From Gammaproteobacteria bacterium (GTDB lineage: Bacteria; Pseudomonadota; Gammaproteobacteria; SZUA-229), in the NCBI GenBank assembly GCA_026196035.1, contig JAPHQX010000123.1, forward strand, positions 1 through 55,130: 55,130 bases of DNA. The letters are read 5' to 3'. The notes under the pieces were generated by a model. It saw nothing but the letters and a program-made list of their open reading frames with translations. It did no database searches and was not told the origin of the DNA. Made by a program: the position numbers and the translations under genes. Positions 8,724 to 17,726 of the stretch are shown one piece after another (positions within the stretch are counted from its first letter, which is position 1; each line of letters begins with the position of its first letter).

Positions 8724-9920
8724 ATGATTATTCAACCCAAAACTCGCGGCTTTATCTGCACTACAACACATCCAACCGGCTGCGCAAAAAATGTTGCCGA
8801 ACAGATTGAAAAAGTAAAAGCTCAGGGCTCTATTGAAAACGGCCCCAAAAAAGTACTGGTCATTGGTTCTTCTACAGGCTATGGATTAGCTTCTCGTATC
8901 ACTGCTGCTTTTGGTTCAAATGCAGCAACCATCGGTGTCTTTCTGGAAAAAGCACCTACCGAGAAAAAGCCGGGCTCTGCAGGCTGGTATAACTCGGCTG
9001 CATTCGAAAAAGCAGCACATGATGCAGGTCTTTATGCAAAAAGCATAAACGGTGACGCATTCTCTGATGAAATGCGTGCCAAAGCCATTGAAATGATTAA
9101 AGCAGATCTCGGCCAGGTTGATTTAGTGGTTTATTCACTGGCATCACCGGTACGCAAAATTCCCAAAACGGGTGAAATAATTCGTTCTGCATTAAAACCC
9201 ATTGGCCAGGTATATAAAGCAACCGCTGTTGATACCAACAAAAATGAAATTATCGAAACACAAATAGAACCTGCTAGCGACGAGGAAATTGCCAATACTG
9301 TCACCGTCATGGGCGGTGAAGACTGGGAACTGTGGATGAATGCCCTGGGTGAAGCCGGTGTACTGGCTGATGGTGTCAAAACCATCTCATATAGCTACAT
9401 TGGCACAGATATCACCTGGCCAATTTACTGGCATGGTGCGCTGGGGAAAGCCAAAGAAGATATGGACCGTGCCGCCAGTGAATTACGTGAGGGACTCTCA
9501 GACGTACATGGCACAGCCAATGTTGCCGTATTAAAAAGCGTCGTCACACAGGCTTCTGCTGCTATACCCGTGATGCCTTTATACATTGCCATGAGCTTCA
9601 AAATCATGAAGCAACAGGGTATCCACGAAGGCTGCCTGGAACAGATAGATCGTATGTTCCGTACCCAGCTATATAAACAGGGCGGTCCTGATCTGGATGA
9701 TAATAGTCGTATTCGCATGGATGACTGGGAACTACGCGATGAAGTTCAGCTGCCAGTCAAGGAAACCTGGCCAAAAGTGACCACTGAAAATTTATATGAG
9801 TTAACTGATTATCAGGGATACAAAGATGAATTTATGAAGCTGTTTGGCTTTGGTATTGATAGTGTGGATTATGATGCAGATGTTAATCCACTGGTGGATT
9901 TTAACCCGGAATCTGTTTAA
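8724..9920 (+). CDS. fabV: Enoyl-ACP reductase FabV
   Basis: Catalyses the last, NADH-dependent step of each fatty-acid elongation cycle in the cytoplasm. At 398 residues it has the usual FabV length. The N-terminus [15 protein letters not shown] is diagnostic. The cofactor site is [15 protein letters not shown] (44-58). The catalytic pair is Tyr235 and Lys244 in the FabV-specific Y-X8-K spacing ([10 protein letters not shown]), which distinguishes it from FabI (Y-X6-K). FabV is the triclosan-tolerant type of enoyl reductase. It appears to be monocistronic with its own extended -10 promoter; a long palindrome follows the stop codon. Confidence 0.97.
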   Translation: MIIQPKTRGFICTTTHPTGCAKNVAEQIEKVKAQGSIENGPKKVLVIGSSTGYGLASRITAAFGSNAATIGVFLEKAPTEKKPGSAGWYNSAAFEKAAHDAGLYAKSINGDAFSDEMRAKAIEMIKADLGQVDLVVYSLASPVRKIPKTGEIIRSALKPIGQVYKATAVDTNKNEIIETQIEPASDEEIANTVTVMGGEDWELWMNALGEAGVLADGVKTISYSYIGTDITWPIYWHGALGKAKEDMDRAASELREGLSDVHGTANVAVLKSVVTQASAAIPVMPLYIAMSFKIMKQQGIHEGCLEQIDRMFRTQLYKQGGPDLDDNSRIRMDDWELRDEVQLPVKETWPKVTTENLYELTDYQGYKDEFMKLFGFGIDSVDYDADVNPLVDFNPESV

Positions 9921-9962
9921 TTCAGCGCCTCCAGTCATTAATGCAGGAAAAAACTGACATAC

Positions 9963-9992
9963 ATTATAACTGCAACTAGTTGCAGTTATAAT
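9963..9992. repeat. Perfect 30-bp palindrome between fabV and a kinase gene
   Basis: The half-site ATTATAACTGCAACT is followed directly by its exact reverse complement, giving a 30-bp palindrome centred on ACTAGT with no spacer. It lies 42 bases after the fabV stop and 78 bases before the next start codon. It lacks a T-tract, so it is not a standard terminator. The symmetry suits an operator for a dimeric regulator, but it could also form an RNA hairpin. Confidence 0.75.
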
Positions 9993-10070
9993 TACGGGCT
10001 ATTTATATAAAATTTATTATATTCTTCTGTAATTGAAATAATCACACCAATATATGTTATATACATAATT

Positions 10071-11411
10071 ATGGAATATTCACAGATAAGGAATTCATCA
10101 ACAGCTGAGTTTACACCATCAGTATCTAAGATTGATATCCGGGCAGAACAGACCCGCCATCTTTACGGCAATATCACCACAGCTATAATGGCCAATACTG
10201 GCATCGCACTACTTCTCTTATGGGTACTAAAGGATCACGTCGATCAGACACTCCTTAATTACTGGATCAGCGCATTAAGCATTATATTAGTTGCACGCGG
10301 ACTGGGACTTTATGTATTCAAGAAAATATCTCCCGAAGATCAGAACATCAATATCTGGCTTTATGCCTTTGCCATAAAATCAACGCTGGCAGCTTTTATA
10401 TGGGGAATATCTATCTGGGTATTTGAACCATACAATAACCCTGAGATACCTATTCTAATTACCTTTGTTTTGGGTGGCATGACTGCCGGCGCTGCTGCAA
10501 TTCTCGGTTCTGTCTTTACAGTCTACATCCTTTATGTCTTAGCCTGCATGCTACCCATTACCATCTGGTTTTTTCTTCAAACATCGGAAATGCATAGCAT
10601 CATGGCCATGATGCTATGCATATATATGCTTGCAATGATTTCCGGAGGCTACACCTACCAGAAAGTAATGTTAAAATCGATTTTGCTTTCCAGACAATTA
10701 ATTAAAGCCAAAGAACAGGCTGAACAGGCTAATCAGGCTAAAAGCATATTCCTATCCCGCATGAGTCATGAACTACGCACCCCGTTAAATGCCATAATGG
10801 GATTTGCACAAATCATCTCACATGACATAAATCAGTCTGAAAAACAGAAGGATCATTCAAATGAAATCATTAAAGCCAGCACAATACTACTAAAATTAAT
10901 TGAAGATCTTCTGGATCTATCCAGAATTGAAGCCAACAAAATTGATATCAACATTAAAGAAGTTGACTGCCATAAATTAATTAGTGAATGTGTCGATTTA
11001 ATTAATCCGGTGGTAGAAAAATATCAAATCCAACTCAAATATAAAACAGGTAATACAGTTAACCAGTTAATACTTGCAGATGAATTTCGCCTTAAACAAA
11101 TTTTACTAAACTTATTGTCAAACGCCTGCAAATACAATCGACCTAATGGCAGTGTGACAATTAGCTATACAGCTATTAACAACATAATCCGCATCAGCAT
11201 AGAGGACACAGGCATAGGTATAGCGCCAGAAAAACAGGATAAAGTTTTCCAGAGCTATGAACGTCTGGGAAATGAAGACACACTCATCGAAGGCACTGGC
11301 ATTGGATTAACCATTGTTAAACAACTGGCTAATTTAATGGATGCTCAGGTTGGCTTTGAAAGCAGGGAAAATGAAGGATCCACGTTCTGGATCGACTTAC
11401 CTGCAGCATAG
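10071..11411 (+). CDS. Membrane sensor histidine kinase, orphan
   Basis: A 446-residue kinase. Residues 1-205 form a membrane domain of about six or seven hydrophobic segments. It opens with a cytoplasmic RAEQTRHLYGNI motif and holds IARGLGLYVFKKISPED-like and INIWLYAF sequences. HisKA follows a short coiled coil (SRMSHELRTPLN, His233). HATPase_c is complete (LKQILLNLLSNACKYN, DTGIGIA, GTGIGLTI). There is no PAS or receiver domain. The membrane domain resembles that of the kinase at 50485-52227, pointing to one MASE-like sensor family used twice. No response regulator is adjacent. The stimulus is unknown. Confidence 0.87.
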   Translation: MEYSQIRNSSTAEFTPSVSKIDIRAEQTRHLYGNITTAIMANTGIALLLLWVLKDHVDQTLLNYWISALSIILVARGLGLYVFKKISPEDQNINIWLYAFAIKSTLAAFIWGISIWVFEPYNNPEIPILITFVLGGMTAGAAAILGSVFTVYILYVLACMLPITIWFFLQTSEMHSIMAMMLCIYMLAMISGGYTYQKVMLKSILLSRQLIKAKEQAEQANQAKSIFLSRMSHELRTPLNAIMGFAQIISHDINQSEKQKDHSNEIIKASTILLKLIEDLLDLSRIEANKIDINIKEVDCHKLISECVDLINPVVEKYQIQLKYKTGNTVNQLILADEFRLKQILLNLLSNACKYNRPNGSVTISYTAINNIIRISIEDTGIGIAPEKQDKVFQSYERLGNEDTLIEGTGIGLTIVKQLANLMDAQVGFESRENEGSTFWIDLPAA

Positions 11412-11442
11412 TTATTTTATAATCAATAAACCATTCAGATAT

Positions 11443-12489
11443 TTACATACCCGTTGTAATACCCGGGGTTAGCCGTTCAGTAAATTCCTCAACCTGCTCC
11501 GCAACCGTATCCACCTTACCAAAATAGGCAATATGAAAAAGCGCATCGCCTTCATAAATCAATGGATTATTAACTCTACCAATCACGATACCATCGCAGG
11601 GCGAAATAATTTTTGTTTCATCTTCACCAAAGGGATCATAAATAAAACCAAGAGACTGGCCCTTACTAACCTGTGAACTTAAAGGCACAAGAAAACGCAC
11701 AATCCCACTATTAGCGGCTCGTACCCATGAGCTACCCTGAGCAATGATAGCCTGCTTATGCTCTTTATATGGCCGGGAGGGTTTAGCCAACATGCCAATT
11801 TCACGCATCACTCTCATGACACCTCTGAGACCCGCACGGATTGAAACTTCCTCAAACCGTAAAGCTTCACCAGCCTCGTAAAGCAACACCGGTATACCGA
11901 GCTCGCTTGCAGCTTCCCGCAGAGAACCATCTCTTAAACTTGAATTAAGTAAAACAGGCACTGAAAATGCTTTTGCCATTCTAAGAGTTTCTTCATCTTC
12001 AAGATTTGCACGAATTTGTGGAATATTTGAACGATGTATAGCACCTGTATGCATATCAATACCATGAGTGCATTTCTGGACTATCTCATTGACAAAGATA
12101 TGTGCGAATCGTGCGGCCAGCGAACCTTTTTTTGAACCGGGAAAACTTCTATTTAAATCACGTCTGTCAGGCAAATAACGTGACTGCTGGATAAAACCGT
12201 GAACATTAACAACAGGAATAGCAATCAATGTTCCTTTTATTTTTTTTAAGGCAGACTGCCTCAGAAGACGCCGGATAATCTCCACACCATTAATTTCATC
12301 ACCATGGATAGCCGCAGAAACAAAAAGTCGTGGCCCGGGTCTTTTTCCATTAATAATATGGACTGGAATGGTGACAGGTGTATTGGTATAAAACTGTGTT
12401 GCTGGCAGAGCAATTGTTTTCTGCTCACCAGGCTGGATAACTTCACCCGCAATATCAAAAGTATTAACCGACTTTTTAGCCTTTGCCAC
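11443..12489 (-). CDS. Succinylglutamate desuccinylase/aspartoacylase (AstE-like) metallohydrolase
   Basis: A zinc-dependent amidohydrolase of the M14 carboxypeptidase-like AstE/AspA family. Zinc ligands are visible in [13 protein letters not shown] (His and Glu) and in the later [16 protein letters not shown] is the conserved substrate-binding stretch. A C-terminal domain resembling a biotinyl/lipoyl-like fold follows ([11 protein letters not shown] onward). The track starts at a TTG at 12534. I prefer the GTG at 12489, which follows AGGA by 9 nt and matches where relatives begin; the result is 348 residues overlapping the rimK stop by 14 nt. An ATG at 12516 is the alternative. It is third in an operon with rimB- and rimK-type genes, so its substrate may be a glutamylated peptide (inference). 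Confidence 0.85.
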   Translation of the reverse strand: MAKAKKSVNTFDIAGEVIQPGEQKTIALPATQFYTNTPVTIPVHIINGKRPGPRLFVSAAIHGDEINGVEIIRRLLRQSALKKIKGTLIAIPVVNVHGFIQQSRYLPDRRDLNRSFPGSKKGSLAARFAHIFVNEIVQKCTHGIDMHTGAIHRSNIPQIRANLEDEETLRMAKAFSVPVLLNSSLRDGSLREAASELGIPVLLYEAGEALRFEEVSIRAGLRGVMRVMREIGMLAKPSRPYKEHKQAIIAQGSSWVRAANSGIVRFLVPLSSQVSKGQSLGFIYDPFGEDETKIISPCDGIVIGRVNNPLIYEGDALFHIAYFGKVDTVAEQVEEFTERLTPGITTGM

Positions 12490-13381
12490 GTGTCCGTGTC
12501 CTGTTAGGCTTGGCATTGTTTTCGATAAATTCAATGATCATACCAGCAATATCTTTACCTGTTGCCTTTTCTATGCCTTCAAGACCCGGTGATGAATTAA
12601 CTTCCATAACCAGAGGCCCACTATTAGAACGAAGCAGATCAACACCAGCGACATTAAGCCCCATGGTTTTAGCCGCAAGTACCGCTGTTTTTCGTTCAGT
12701 TGGTGTAATTTTTACAACACTGGCAGAACCACCTCGATGCAGATTAGAACGAAACTCACCTTCTGCGCCCTGACGCTTCATAGATGCAACCACCTTGTCG
12801 CCAATAACCAGACAACGGATATCTGCTCCGCCGGCTTCCTTAATATATTCCTGAACAAGAATATTGGCTTTCAGCCCCATAAAGGCTTCGATAACACTTT
12901 CTGCGGCTTTTTTAGTTTCTGCCAGAACCACACCTATGCCCTGTGTACCCTCAAGTAATTTAATGACCAGGGGCGCACCACCCACCATCTTGATTAAATC
13001 CTGCACATCATCCGGTTTATTGGCAAAACCCGTTAATGGCATACCAATACCTTTACGAGAGAACAACTGCATAGAACGTAATTTATCTCTTGAACGCGAA
13101 ATCGCAACAGACTCATTTAATGGAAAAACATTCATCATTTCAAACTGACGTAAAACAGCCGTGCCATAAAAGGTAACCGAGGCTCCGATACGAGGTATAA
13201 CCGCATCATAAACAGGCAGTTTTTCACCCTTATAATGAATCTCAGGTCGATTACAGGCCATATTCATATAACAACGTAATGCATCCAGTATCCGAACATC
13301 ATGTCCTCTTTCCTGAGCAGCCTCAACCAGCCGACGAGTAGAATAGAGTTTAGGGTTACGGGAAAGCAATGCGATATTCAA
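12476..13381 (-). CDS. rimK: RimK-type ATP-grasp glutamate ligase
   Basis: ATP-dependent ligase that adds glutamates to the C-terminus of ribosomal protein S6 in E. coli. The ATP-grasp fold is complete, with [37 protein letters not shown] and [18 protein letters not shown]. The track opens at 13411, but I place the start at the TTG at 13381: GGAG lies 6 nt upstream, and the N-terminus becomes [14 protein letters not shown], matching the family's MKIAILSRD pattern. The length of 301 residues equals that of E. coli RimK. It lies between a RimB-like gene upstream and an AstE-like gene overlapping downstream. Confidence 0.93.
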   Translation of the reverse strand: MNIALLSRNPKLYSTRRLVEAAQERGHDVRILDALRCYMNMACNRPEIHYKGEKLPVYDAVIPRIGASVTFYGTAVLRQFEMMNVFPLNESVAISRSRDKLRSMQLFSRKGIGMPLTGFANKPDDVQDLIKMVGGAPLVIKLLEGTQGIGVVLAETKKAAESVIEAFMGLKANILVQEYIKEAGGADIRCLVIGDKVVASMKRQGAEGEFRSNLHRGGSASVVKITPTERKTAVLAAKTMGLNVAGVDLLRSNSGPLVMEVNSSPGLEGIEKATGKDIAGMIIEFIENNAKPNRTRTRGKG

Positions 13382-13463
13382 TATATTCTCCAGGATGATG
13401 TTAATGAACATTTCCGGTTCAATTATAACAGAATGATTGTTGTTATATATTTATGATTTGTGC

Positions 13464-13901
13464 TTACTCAGGCTTACCCATTAAATAGGAACTGGCCGGG
13501 TTTACGATAATTCGCTGACTCATCGCCGTTCGCCCGAGTAACATTCTAAACATCATGTTATCCCGACTGGTCAGAGTCATTTCAATTTCCCATTGCTGAT
13601 CACCCATAACCAGTTGCGTTGAAATCACATAACGCTCTTCTTTATGACCACCTGAATCACTGACCATTCTTTTATCTATAACTACCGCATCACATTCGCT
13701 CACTATATCGGTATTCTTCTGTATAGGATGTATCAGGAAACGAACCTTCTCTATACCCTCTTCATTATAAGGTTTAATGTCAAAAGCATGCAGACAGGAA
13801 GTTCTCGCCCCAGTATCGATTTTTGCCTTGATCTTGTTAATATGCAGATCAGGTAAGTAAACCCATTCGCGCCAGCCGACGGTGATTAATTCATTATTCA
13901 T
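13464..13901 (-). CDS. RimB-like retropepsin-fold protease (PF05618 family)
   Basis: A 145-residue protein of the family once annotated as ATP-dependent zinc protease and later shown in Pseudomonas (RimB) to be a retropepsin-like aspartic peptidase partner of RimK. The active-site motif DTGART sits near residue 31, and the second hallmark MLLGRTAM near residue 122 is present. The gene comes first in the operon with rimK and the AstE-like gene, all on the minus strand with an 82-nt gap before rimK. This supports a joint role in S6 C-terminal tail processing. No RimA-type phosphodiesterase is seen. Confidence 0.85.
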   Translation of the reverse strand: MNNELITVGWREWVYLPDLHINKIKAKIDTGARTSCLHAFDIKPYNEEGIEKVRFLIHPIQKNTDIVSECDAVVIDKRMVSDSGGHKEERYVISTQLVMGDQQWEIEMTLTSRDNMMFRMLLGRTAMSQRIIVNPASSYLMGKPE

Positions 13902-14243
13902 TGTTGTTATCTTTCTATTGTTTCTTAAATAGAGTTGTATTCATATTGCAGGAGCATGTCAATAAATATTGCTATTTGTTTCTATTCAGCATACTGGATT
14001 GCTTTTTTCTCAATAAGCGTGATTCGCAATACCCAATGCTCATATATTCATTTTTTCTAGCTGTATGGTCTGTTATTCCAATCACTGGTATATGTCATTC
14101 CGGTCTCCGAGGCGAAATAGACTGTTTATCAAAAATAGTAAGTTTTAAACTTGCTCATCATAAAAAAAGCGTGGAATATATAAACTCAACAATAAATGAT
14201 AATGAGTCGTATTTGTCACCGACCCCTTAAATTCAGAGATCAC
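13902..14243. other. AT-rich gene-free region
   Basis: About 340 bases between the divergent RimB-like gene and the glycosylase gene. The 109-residue ORF in the track (13901-14230) is Cys- and Phe-rich, starts at a TTG inside the RimB start region and has no ribosome binding site, so I treat it as spurious. The region must hold both divergent promoters, but I cannot place them confidently. Confidence 0.6.
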
Positions 14244-14942
14244 ATGAGAATTTGGGATATAAACCCAGGCTATTTAAATAGACAAAGCCTTTTAGGCGAG
14301 CACCGTGAATTACATGGAATAGTATCTATCATACGAAATAATAAAAAAGGATATTCTAAACATCCGGAAACACTACGCTGGATTGGGTATGGATGGGCTC
14401 TTAAACAGCGACATAAATTATTAGTTGCTGAGATGAGCCTTAGAGGCTACGTAGATAGATCACCCGTTTTATTAAGATCAAACCCTGAAGTCTGGCCAGC
14501 ACACTATATTGACTCGCCGGAAAACCAGATCAATATTCTTAGGAATAAATATAAAATGCTTGAAGATGGCAGAATACCTTTACCAAAAAATGCACAACAA
14601 CTTTGGGCACAACATAAGTACTCAGTAATGGCTAGAGATATTAGCGCCTATAAAGATATTGGCAAATGGGTAACATCAAAATCCGGCTCAAAAGAACTTG
14701 GCAATACAGCATTGGAAGTAACAAAACTTTTACGAACACCTCCAGAACCTAGACTTATAGAAAACACCTTATTACATATGTGGGGTTATGTATCTAAATA
14801 CACATCAATATCTGGCAAGGAGCTAAACTCGTTGTCTATGAAGGCACTACTAAATAAGGTACAACAGTTATCACTAGCTAATAATGTTTCCTATCTAATC
14901 GAGTCAACATCATTAAGTGAATTAGACGCATGGACAATATAA
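14244..14942 (+). CDS. Pyrimidine-dimer DNA glycosylase / DUF1722 fusion
   Basis: Residues 1 to about 95 match the T4 endonuclease V-like pyrimidine-dimer glycosylase family (Pyr_excise, PF03013 type). LLGEHRELHGIV aligns with the phage enzyme's MAEYRELPRVFG, placing the catalytic Glu at residue 22. Residues about 130-232 resemble the YbgA-type DUF1722 domain (HKYSVMARDISAYKDIGKWV, then LLHMWGYVSKY). The ATG at 14244 is chosen because relatives begin MRxW; the track start at 14196 adds an unlikely leader. The nucleophilic Thr2 of T4 endonuclease V is missing. The gene is monocistronic and AT-rich, with a terminator downstream, and could be acquired. Confidence 0.75.
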   Translation: MRIWDINPGYLNRQSLLGEHRELHGIVSIIRNNKKGYSKHPETLRWIGYGWALKQRHKLLVAEMSLRGYVDRSPVLLRSNPEVWPAHYIDSPENQINILRNKYKMLEDGRIPLPKNAQQLWAQHKYSVMARDISAYKDIGKWVTSKSGSKELGNTALEVTKLLRTPPEPRLIENTLLHMWGYVSKYTSISGKELNSLSMKALLNKVQQLSLANNVSYLIESTSLSELDAWTI

Positions 14943-15021
14943 AACTATATAGCAAGCATATTAACTCGGACAATTTGCCAGGCTGCGCTTCACGAATCGC
15001 TGACTATACAGGAGGTTAAAT

Positions 15022-15050
15022 AAAAAAACCGCAGCAAGCTGCGGTTTTTT
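15022..15050. terminator. Bidirectional rho-independent terminator
   Basis: The hairpin ACCGCAGC-AA-GCTGCGGT is flanked by A-runs on the left and T-runs on the right, so it can terminate on both strands. It lies between the convergent glycosylase gene and the por operon. Confidence 0.9.
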
Positions 15051-15076
15051 AATAAGATCAAAAGTTAAAACAGAAC

Positions 15077-16711
15077 CTACAATTCCTCCGGCTCCATCAA
15101 CATAGACCCACACGGACATTCCTCAACACACATTCCACAACCCTTGCAGTAATCATAATTAATCTCAAATCGATTACCTCGACCGAGTTTAATAATTGCG
15201 TTATCAGGACATACCGTATAACAGTTATCACATTCGAAACAGTTACCACATGACATACAACGAGTGGCTTCGTATTTTGCTGTAGCTTCGTCTAAATCAC
15301 CAAGCACTTCTTCAAAAGTAGTGGTCCGTTTTTTAAGATCAAGAACAGGCTGTTCACGCATGTCTTCATCTTCGTAATACCAGGTATTTAATTTATCAAA
15401 AGAAGCTGTTTCATGTTTTTCCGCTGGTGTATAAGCTTCACCCTTCAGGTAAGCATTGATATAACGTGCTGCTTTTTTACCATGACCAACAGCAGTGGTA
15501 ACCGTACGTGCTGATGGAATCATATCACCACCCGCAAACACACCGTCCATACCGGTCATGAACTGATCATTTACATTGGTAACGCCATCTTTCTCAACGT
15601 CTATACCTGTACAGTCATTGAACAGACTGGCATCAACCAGCTGACCTAGAGCATAAAGCACAGTATCCGCTTCGATGGTTTCGGTTTTACCTGTGGATTC
15701 TGGCCAGCCTTCTGCATTCAGCTCCATTATGTCTAATGTTAACTTGCCATCTTTCATTTCCTTGATGGTACGCAGCTCATTCAAGTTAACGTTTTCTTCC
15801 AGGGCTTCAACCACTTCGAAGTCATGGGCCGGCATGTTTTTACGGTCACGACGATAAATCAAATTAACTGAATCCGCACCTAAACGCACTGCGGTACGTA
15901 CACAGTCTATTGCTGTATTACCACCACCATAAACCGCTACTTTTTTACCCAGCTCAGGTTTTTTATCTTCGGTTTCCATATCACTGAGGAATTTAACGGC
16001 CTCAATAATTTTTACTGAACCGTCATTGGGAATTTCAACGCTGCGACCGACATGAGCGCCAATGGCTAAAAAGGCGGCATCATAACCACCGTCTTTAATA
16101 CTGGCGGCCAGATTATCGATGCGGGTATTAAATTTAAACGTGACGCCCATTTTTTCAATGTGCGCGACTTCTGAATCAAGCACATCACGGGGTAACCGGT
16201 AAGAAGGAATACCATAACGTAACATACCACCCACTGCCGGTTTAGAATCAACCACAGTGACCTTATGACCCATTTTACATAAATGATAAGCTGCAGAAAT
16301 ACCACCTGGGCCTGCACCAACAACCAGTACACTTTTACCTGTGTCAGCTGCTTTTGGAATCGTCCAGTTATTTTTTAAAGCTTCATCACCCAGAAAACGT
16401 TCGATAGCATGAATGCTCACCGGGTTTTCCATCTGTTTACGATTACAACCGTCTTCACAGGGGTGATAACAAACACGACCATGAACCGCAGGCAGTGGAT
16501 TGTTATGTAAAATTTCTTCCCAGGCTTCCTGGTATTTACCTTCCTGAGATAAACCTAACCAGGCCTGAATATTTTCGCCCGCCGGGCATTCAATATTACA
16601 GGGTGGTAGACGATCGAGATAAATCGGTCTTTCCGTGCGCCAGTCACCAGTTTTATTTTCTAAGCTGGAACCTACTTCCAGGGTAATTGCGTAAGGTAAA
16701 GTTAACGCCAT
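15077..16711 (-). CDS. GltD-like FAD/NAD(P) oxidoreductase fused to PorD-type ferredoxin
   Basis: A 544-residue subunit, last in the por operon. The N-terminal Cys-rich helical domain (LPPCNIECPAGENIQAWL, then GRVCYHPCEDGCNR) is that of glutamate synthase small subunits. The FAD loop is GAGPGGISAAYHL and the NAD(P) loop GGGNTAIDCVRTAVRLGA. The C-terminal 60 residues carry two 4Fe-4S motifs, CFECDNCYTVCP and CKGCGMCVEECP, as in the PorD subunit. It probably passes electrons between pyruvate-derived reduced clusters and NAD(P)H. The start overlaps the porB stop at 16711. It replaces the separate small PorD of archaeal enzymes. Confidence 0.88.
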   Translation of the reverse strand: MALTLPYAITLEVGSSLENKTGDWRTERPIYLDRLPPCNIECPAGENIQAWLGLSQEGKYQEAWEEILHNNPLPAVHGRVCYHPCEDGCNRKQMENPVSIHAIERFLGDEALKNNWTIPKAADTGKSVLVVGAGPGGISAAYHLCKMGHKVTVVDSKPAVGGMLRYGIPSYRLPRDVLDSEVAHIEKMGVTFKFNTRIDNLAASIKDGGYDAAFLAIGAHVGRSVEIPNDGSVKIIEAVKFLSDMETEDKKPELGKKVAVYGGGNTAIDCVRTAVRLGADSVNLIYRRDRKNMPAHDFEVVEALEENVNLNELRTIKEMKDGKLTLDIMELNAEGWPESTGKTETIEADTVLYALGQLVDASLFNDCTGIDVEKDGVTNVNDQFMTGMDGVFAGGDMIPSARTVTTAVGHGKKAARYINAYLKGEAYTPAEKHETASFDKLNTWYYEDEDMREQPVLDLKKRTTTFEEVLGDLDEATAKYEATRCMSCGNCFECDNCYTVCPDNAIIKLGRGNRFEINYDYCKGCGMCVEECPCGSMLMEPEEL

Positions 16712-17715
16712 TATTTATCTCCGTCGTCCAGCAGGCCATAATATTTAATATGTGCATCGGCAATCGCCTGAACACCTGCAAGATCATCTGTATCTGCGCC
16801 CTTTTTAAACAAATGCGTAAAACGGCGTTGTAATTTTAAATATTCATCAACAGGTACTTTTTTACGAATTTTTGTTACACCTGTAATGACACCATGTTCG
16901 CCTTCGAACAGTGGGTATAAACCAGACTCAACTGCGAGACGTGCCAGCTTAATGGTATCTTTTGGTAACGAACCCCAGCCTAAAGGACAGGGCACATGAA
17001 TATGCAAATAACGCGCACCTTTCATTGACATGGCTTTAGCGACTTTAGCTTCAAGATCACGGACATTAGCAATAGTCGCTGTTGCCACATAACCAATACC
17101 ATGGGCCATAGCAATTTTGGGTACATTCTTACCCTGACCAAAATTATTACCTGGATGCGGGCCTGATAAAGGTGTGGTCGCTGTACGTGCTGTCGGCGGT
17201 GTTGCACCCGAGCGTTGCACGCCTGTGTTCATATAGGCTTCGTTATCGTAACAAATGTAAAGCACATCATCATTACGCTCGAACATTCCGGATAAACAAC
17301 CAAAACCAATATCAACCGTACTGCCGTCACCACCCTGGGCAATAACCGTAACATCTTCCATACCTTTGGCTTTTAATGCAGCCTGTACACCTGTGGCAAC
17401 AGCCGGTGCATTACCAAACAATGAATGCAACCAGGGCACATTCCATGAAGTTTCAGGAAACGGCGTAGTAAATACTTCAAGACAACCGGTCGCGTTAACC
17501 ACGTGCACTTTATTCTTGCTCAGCTCCATGACCTTATCAATGGCCATACGAGCACCCAGCGCTTCACCACAGCCCTGACAGGCACGGTGACCGGAGGTTA
17601 ATGAATTAGCACGATCTTCCTGCGACTGAACAGATACAACATCTATTGACTGTAACCGGTTACCTGCAGTCAGATCGCCCGTTTGGCAAAATCCAGGTTT
17701 TAATTCTGTTGACAT
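16711..17715 (-). CDS. porB: Pyruvate:ferredoxin oxidoreductase, beta subunit
   Basis: Thiamine-pyrophosphate-binding beta subunit of POR, 334 residues. The TPP/Mg motif is GGDGSTVDIGFGCLSGMF followed by YDNEAYMNTGVQ. Cluster ligands are Cys46 and Cys49 (CQGCGE), Cys78 (NATGCLE) and a later Cys in HVPCPLGWG. It forms the active site with PorA and hands electrons to the PorD part of the downstream fusion. Its 5' end lies 11 nt from the porA stop. The related 2-ketoisovalerate enzyme cannot be excluded, but the sequence reads as the pyruvate type. Confidence 0.9.
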   Translation of the reverse strand: MSTELKPGFCQTGDLTAGNRLQSIDVVSVQSQEDRANSLTSGHRACQGCGEALGARMAIDKVMELSKNKVHVVNATGCLEVFTTPFPETSWNVPWLHSLFGNAPAVATGVQAALKAKGMEDVTVIAQGGDGSTVDIGFGCLSGMFERNDDVLYICYDNEAYMNTGVQRSGATPPTARTATTPLSGPHPGNNFGQGKNVPKIAMAHGIGYVATATIANVRDLEAKVAKAMSMKGARYLHIHVPCPLGWGSLPKDTIKLARLAVESGLYPLFEGEHGVITGVTKIRKKVPVDEYLKLQRRFTHLFKKGADTDDLAGVQAIADAHIKYYGLLDDGDK

Positions 17716-17726
17716 AATAGTTCCCC

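Noticed and set aside
13901-14230. 109-residue ORF on the plus strand
   Set aside because: TTG start with no ribosome binding site, overlapping the RimB-like start; low-complexity hydrophobic and polar mix with no family resemblance, in an AT-rich intergenic region.
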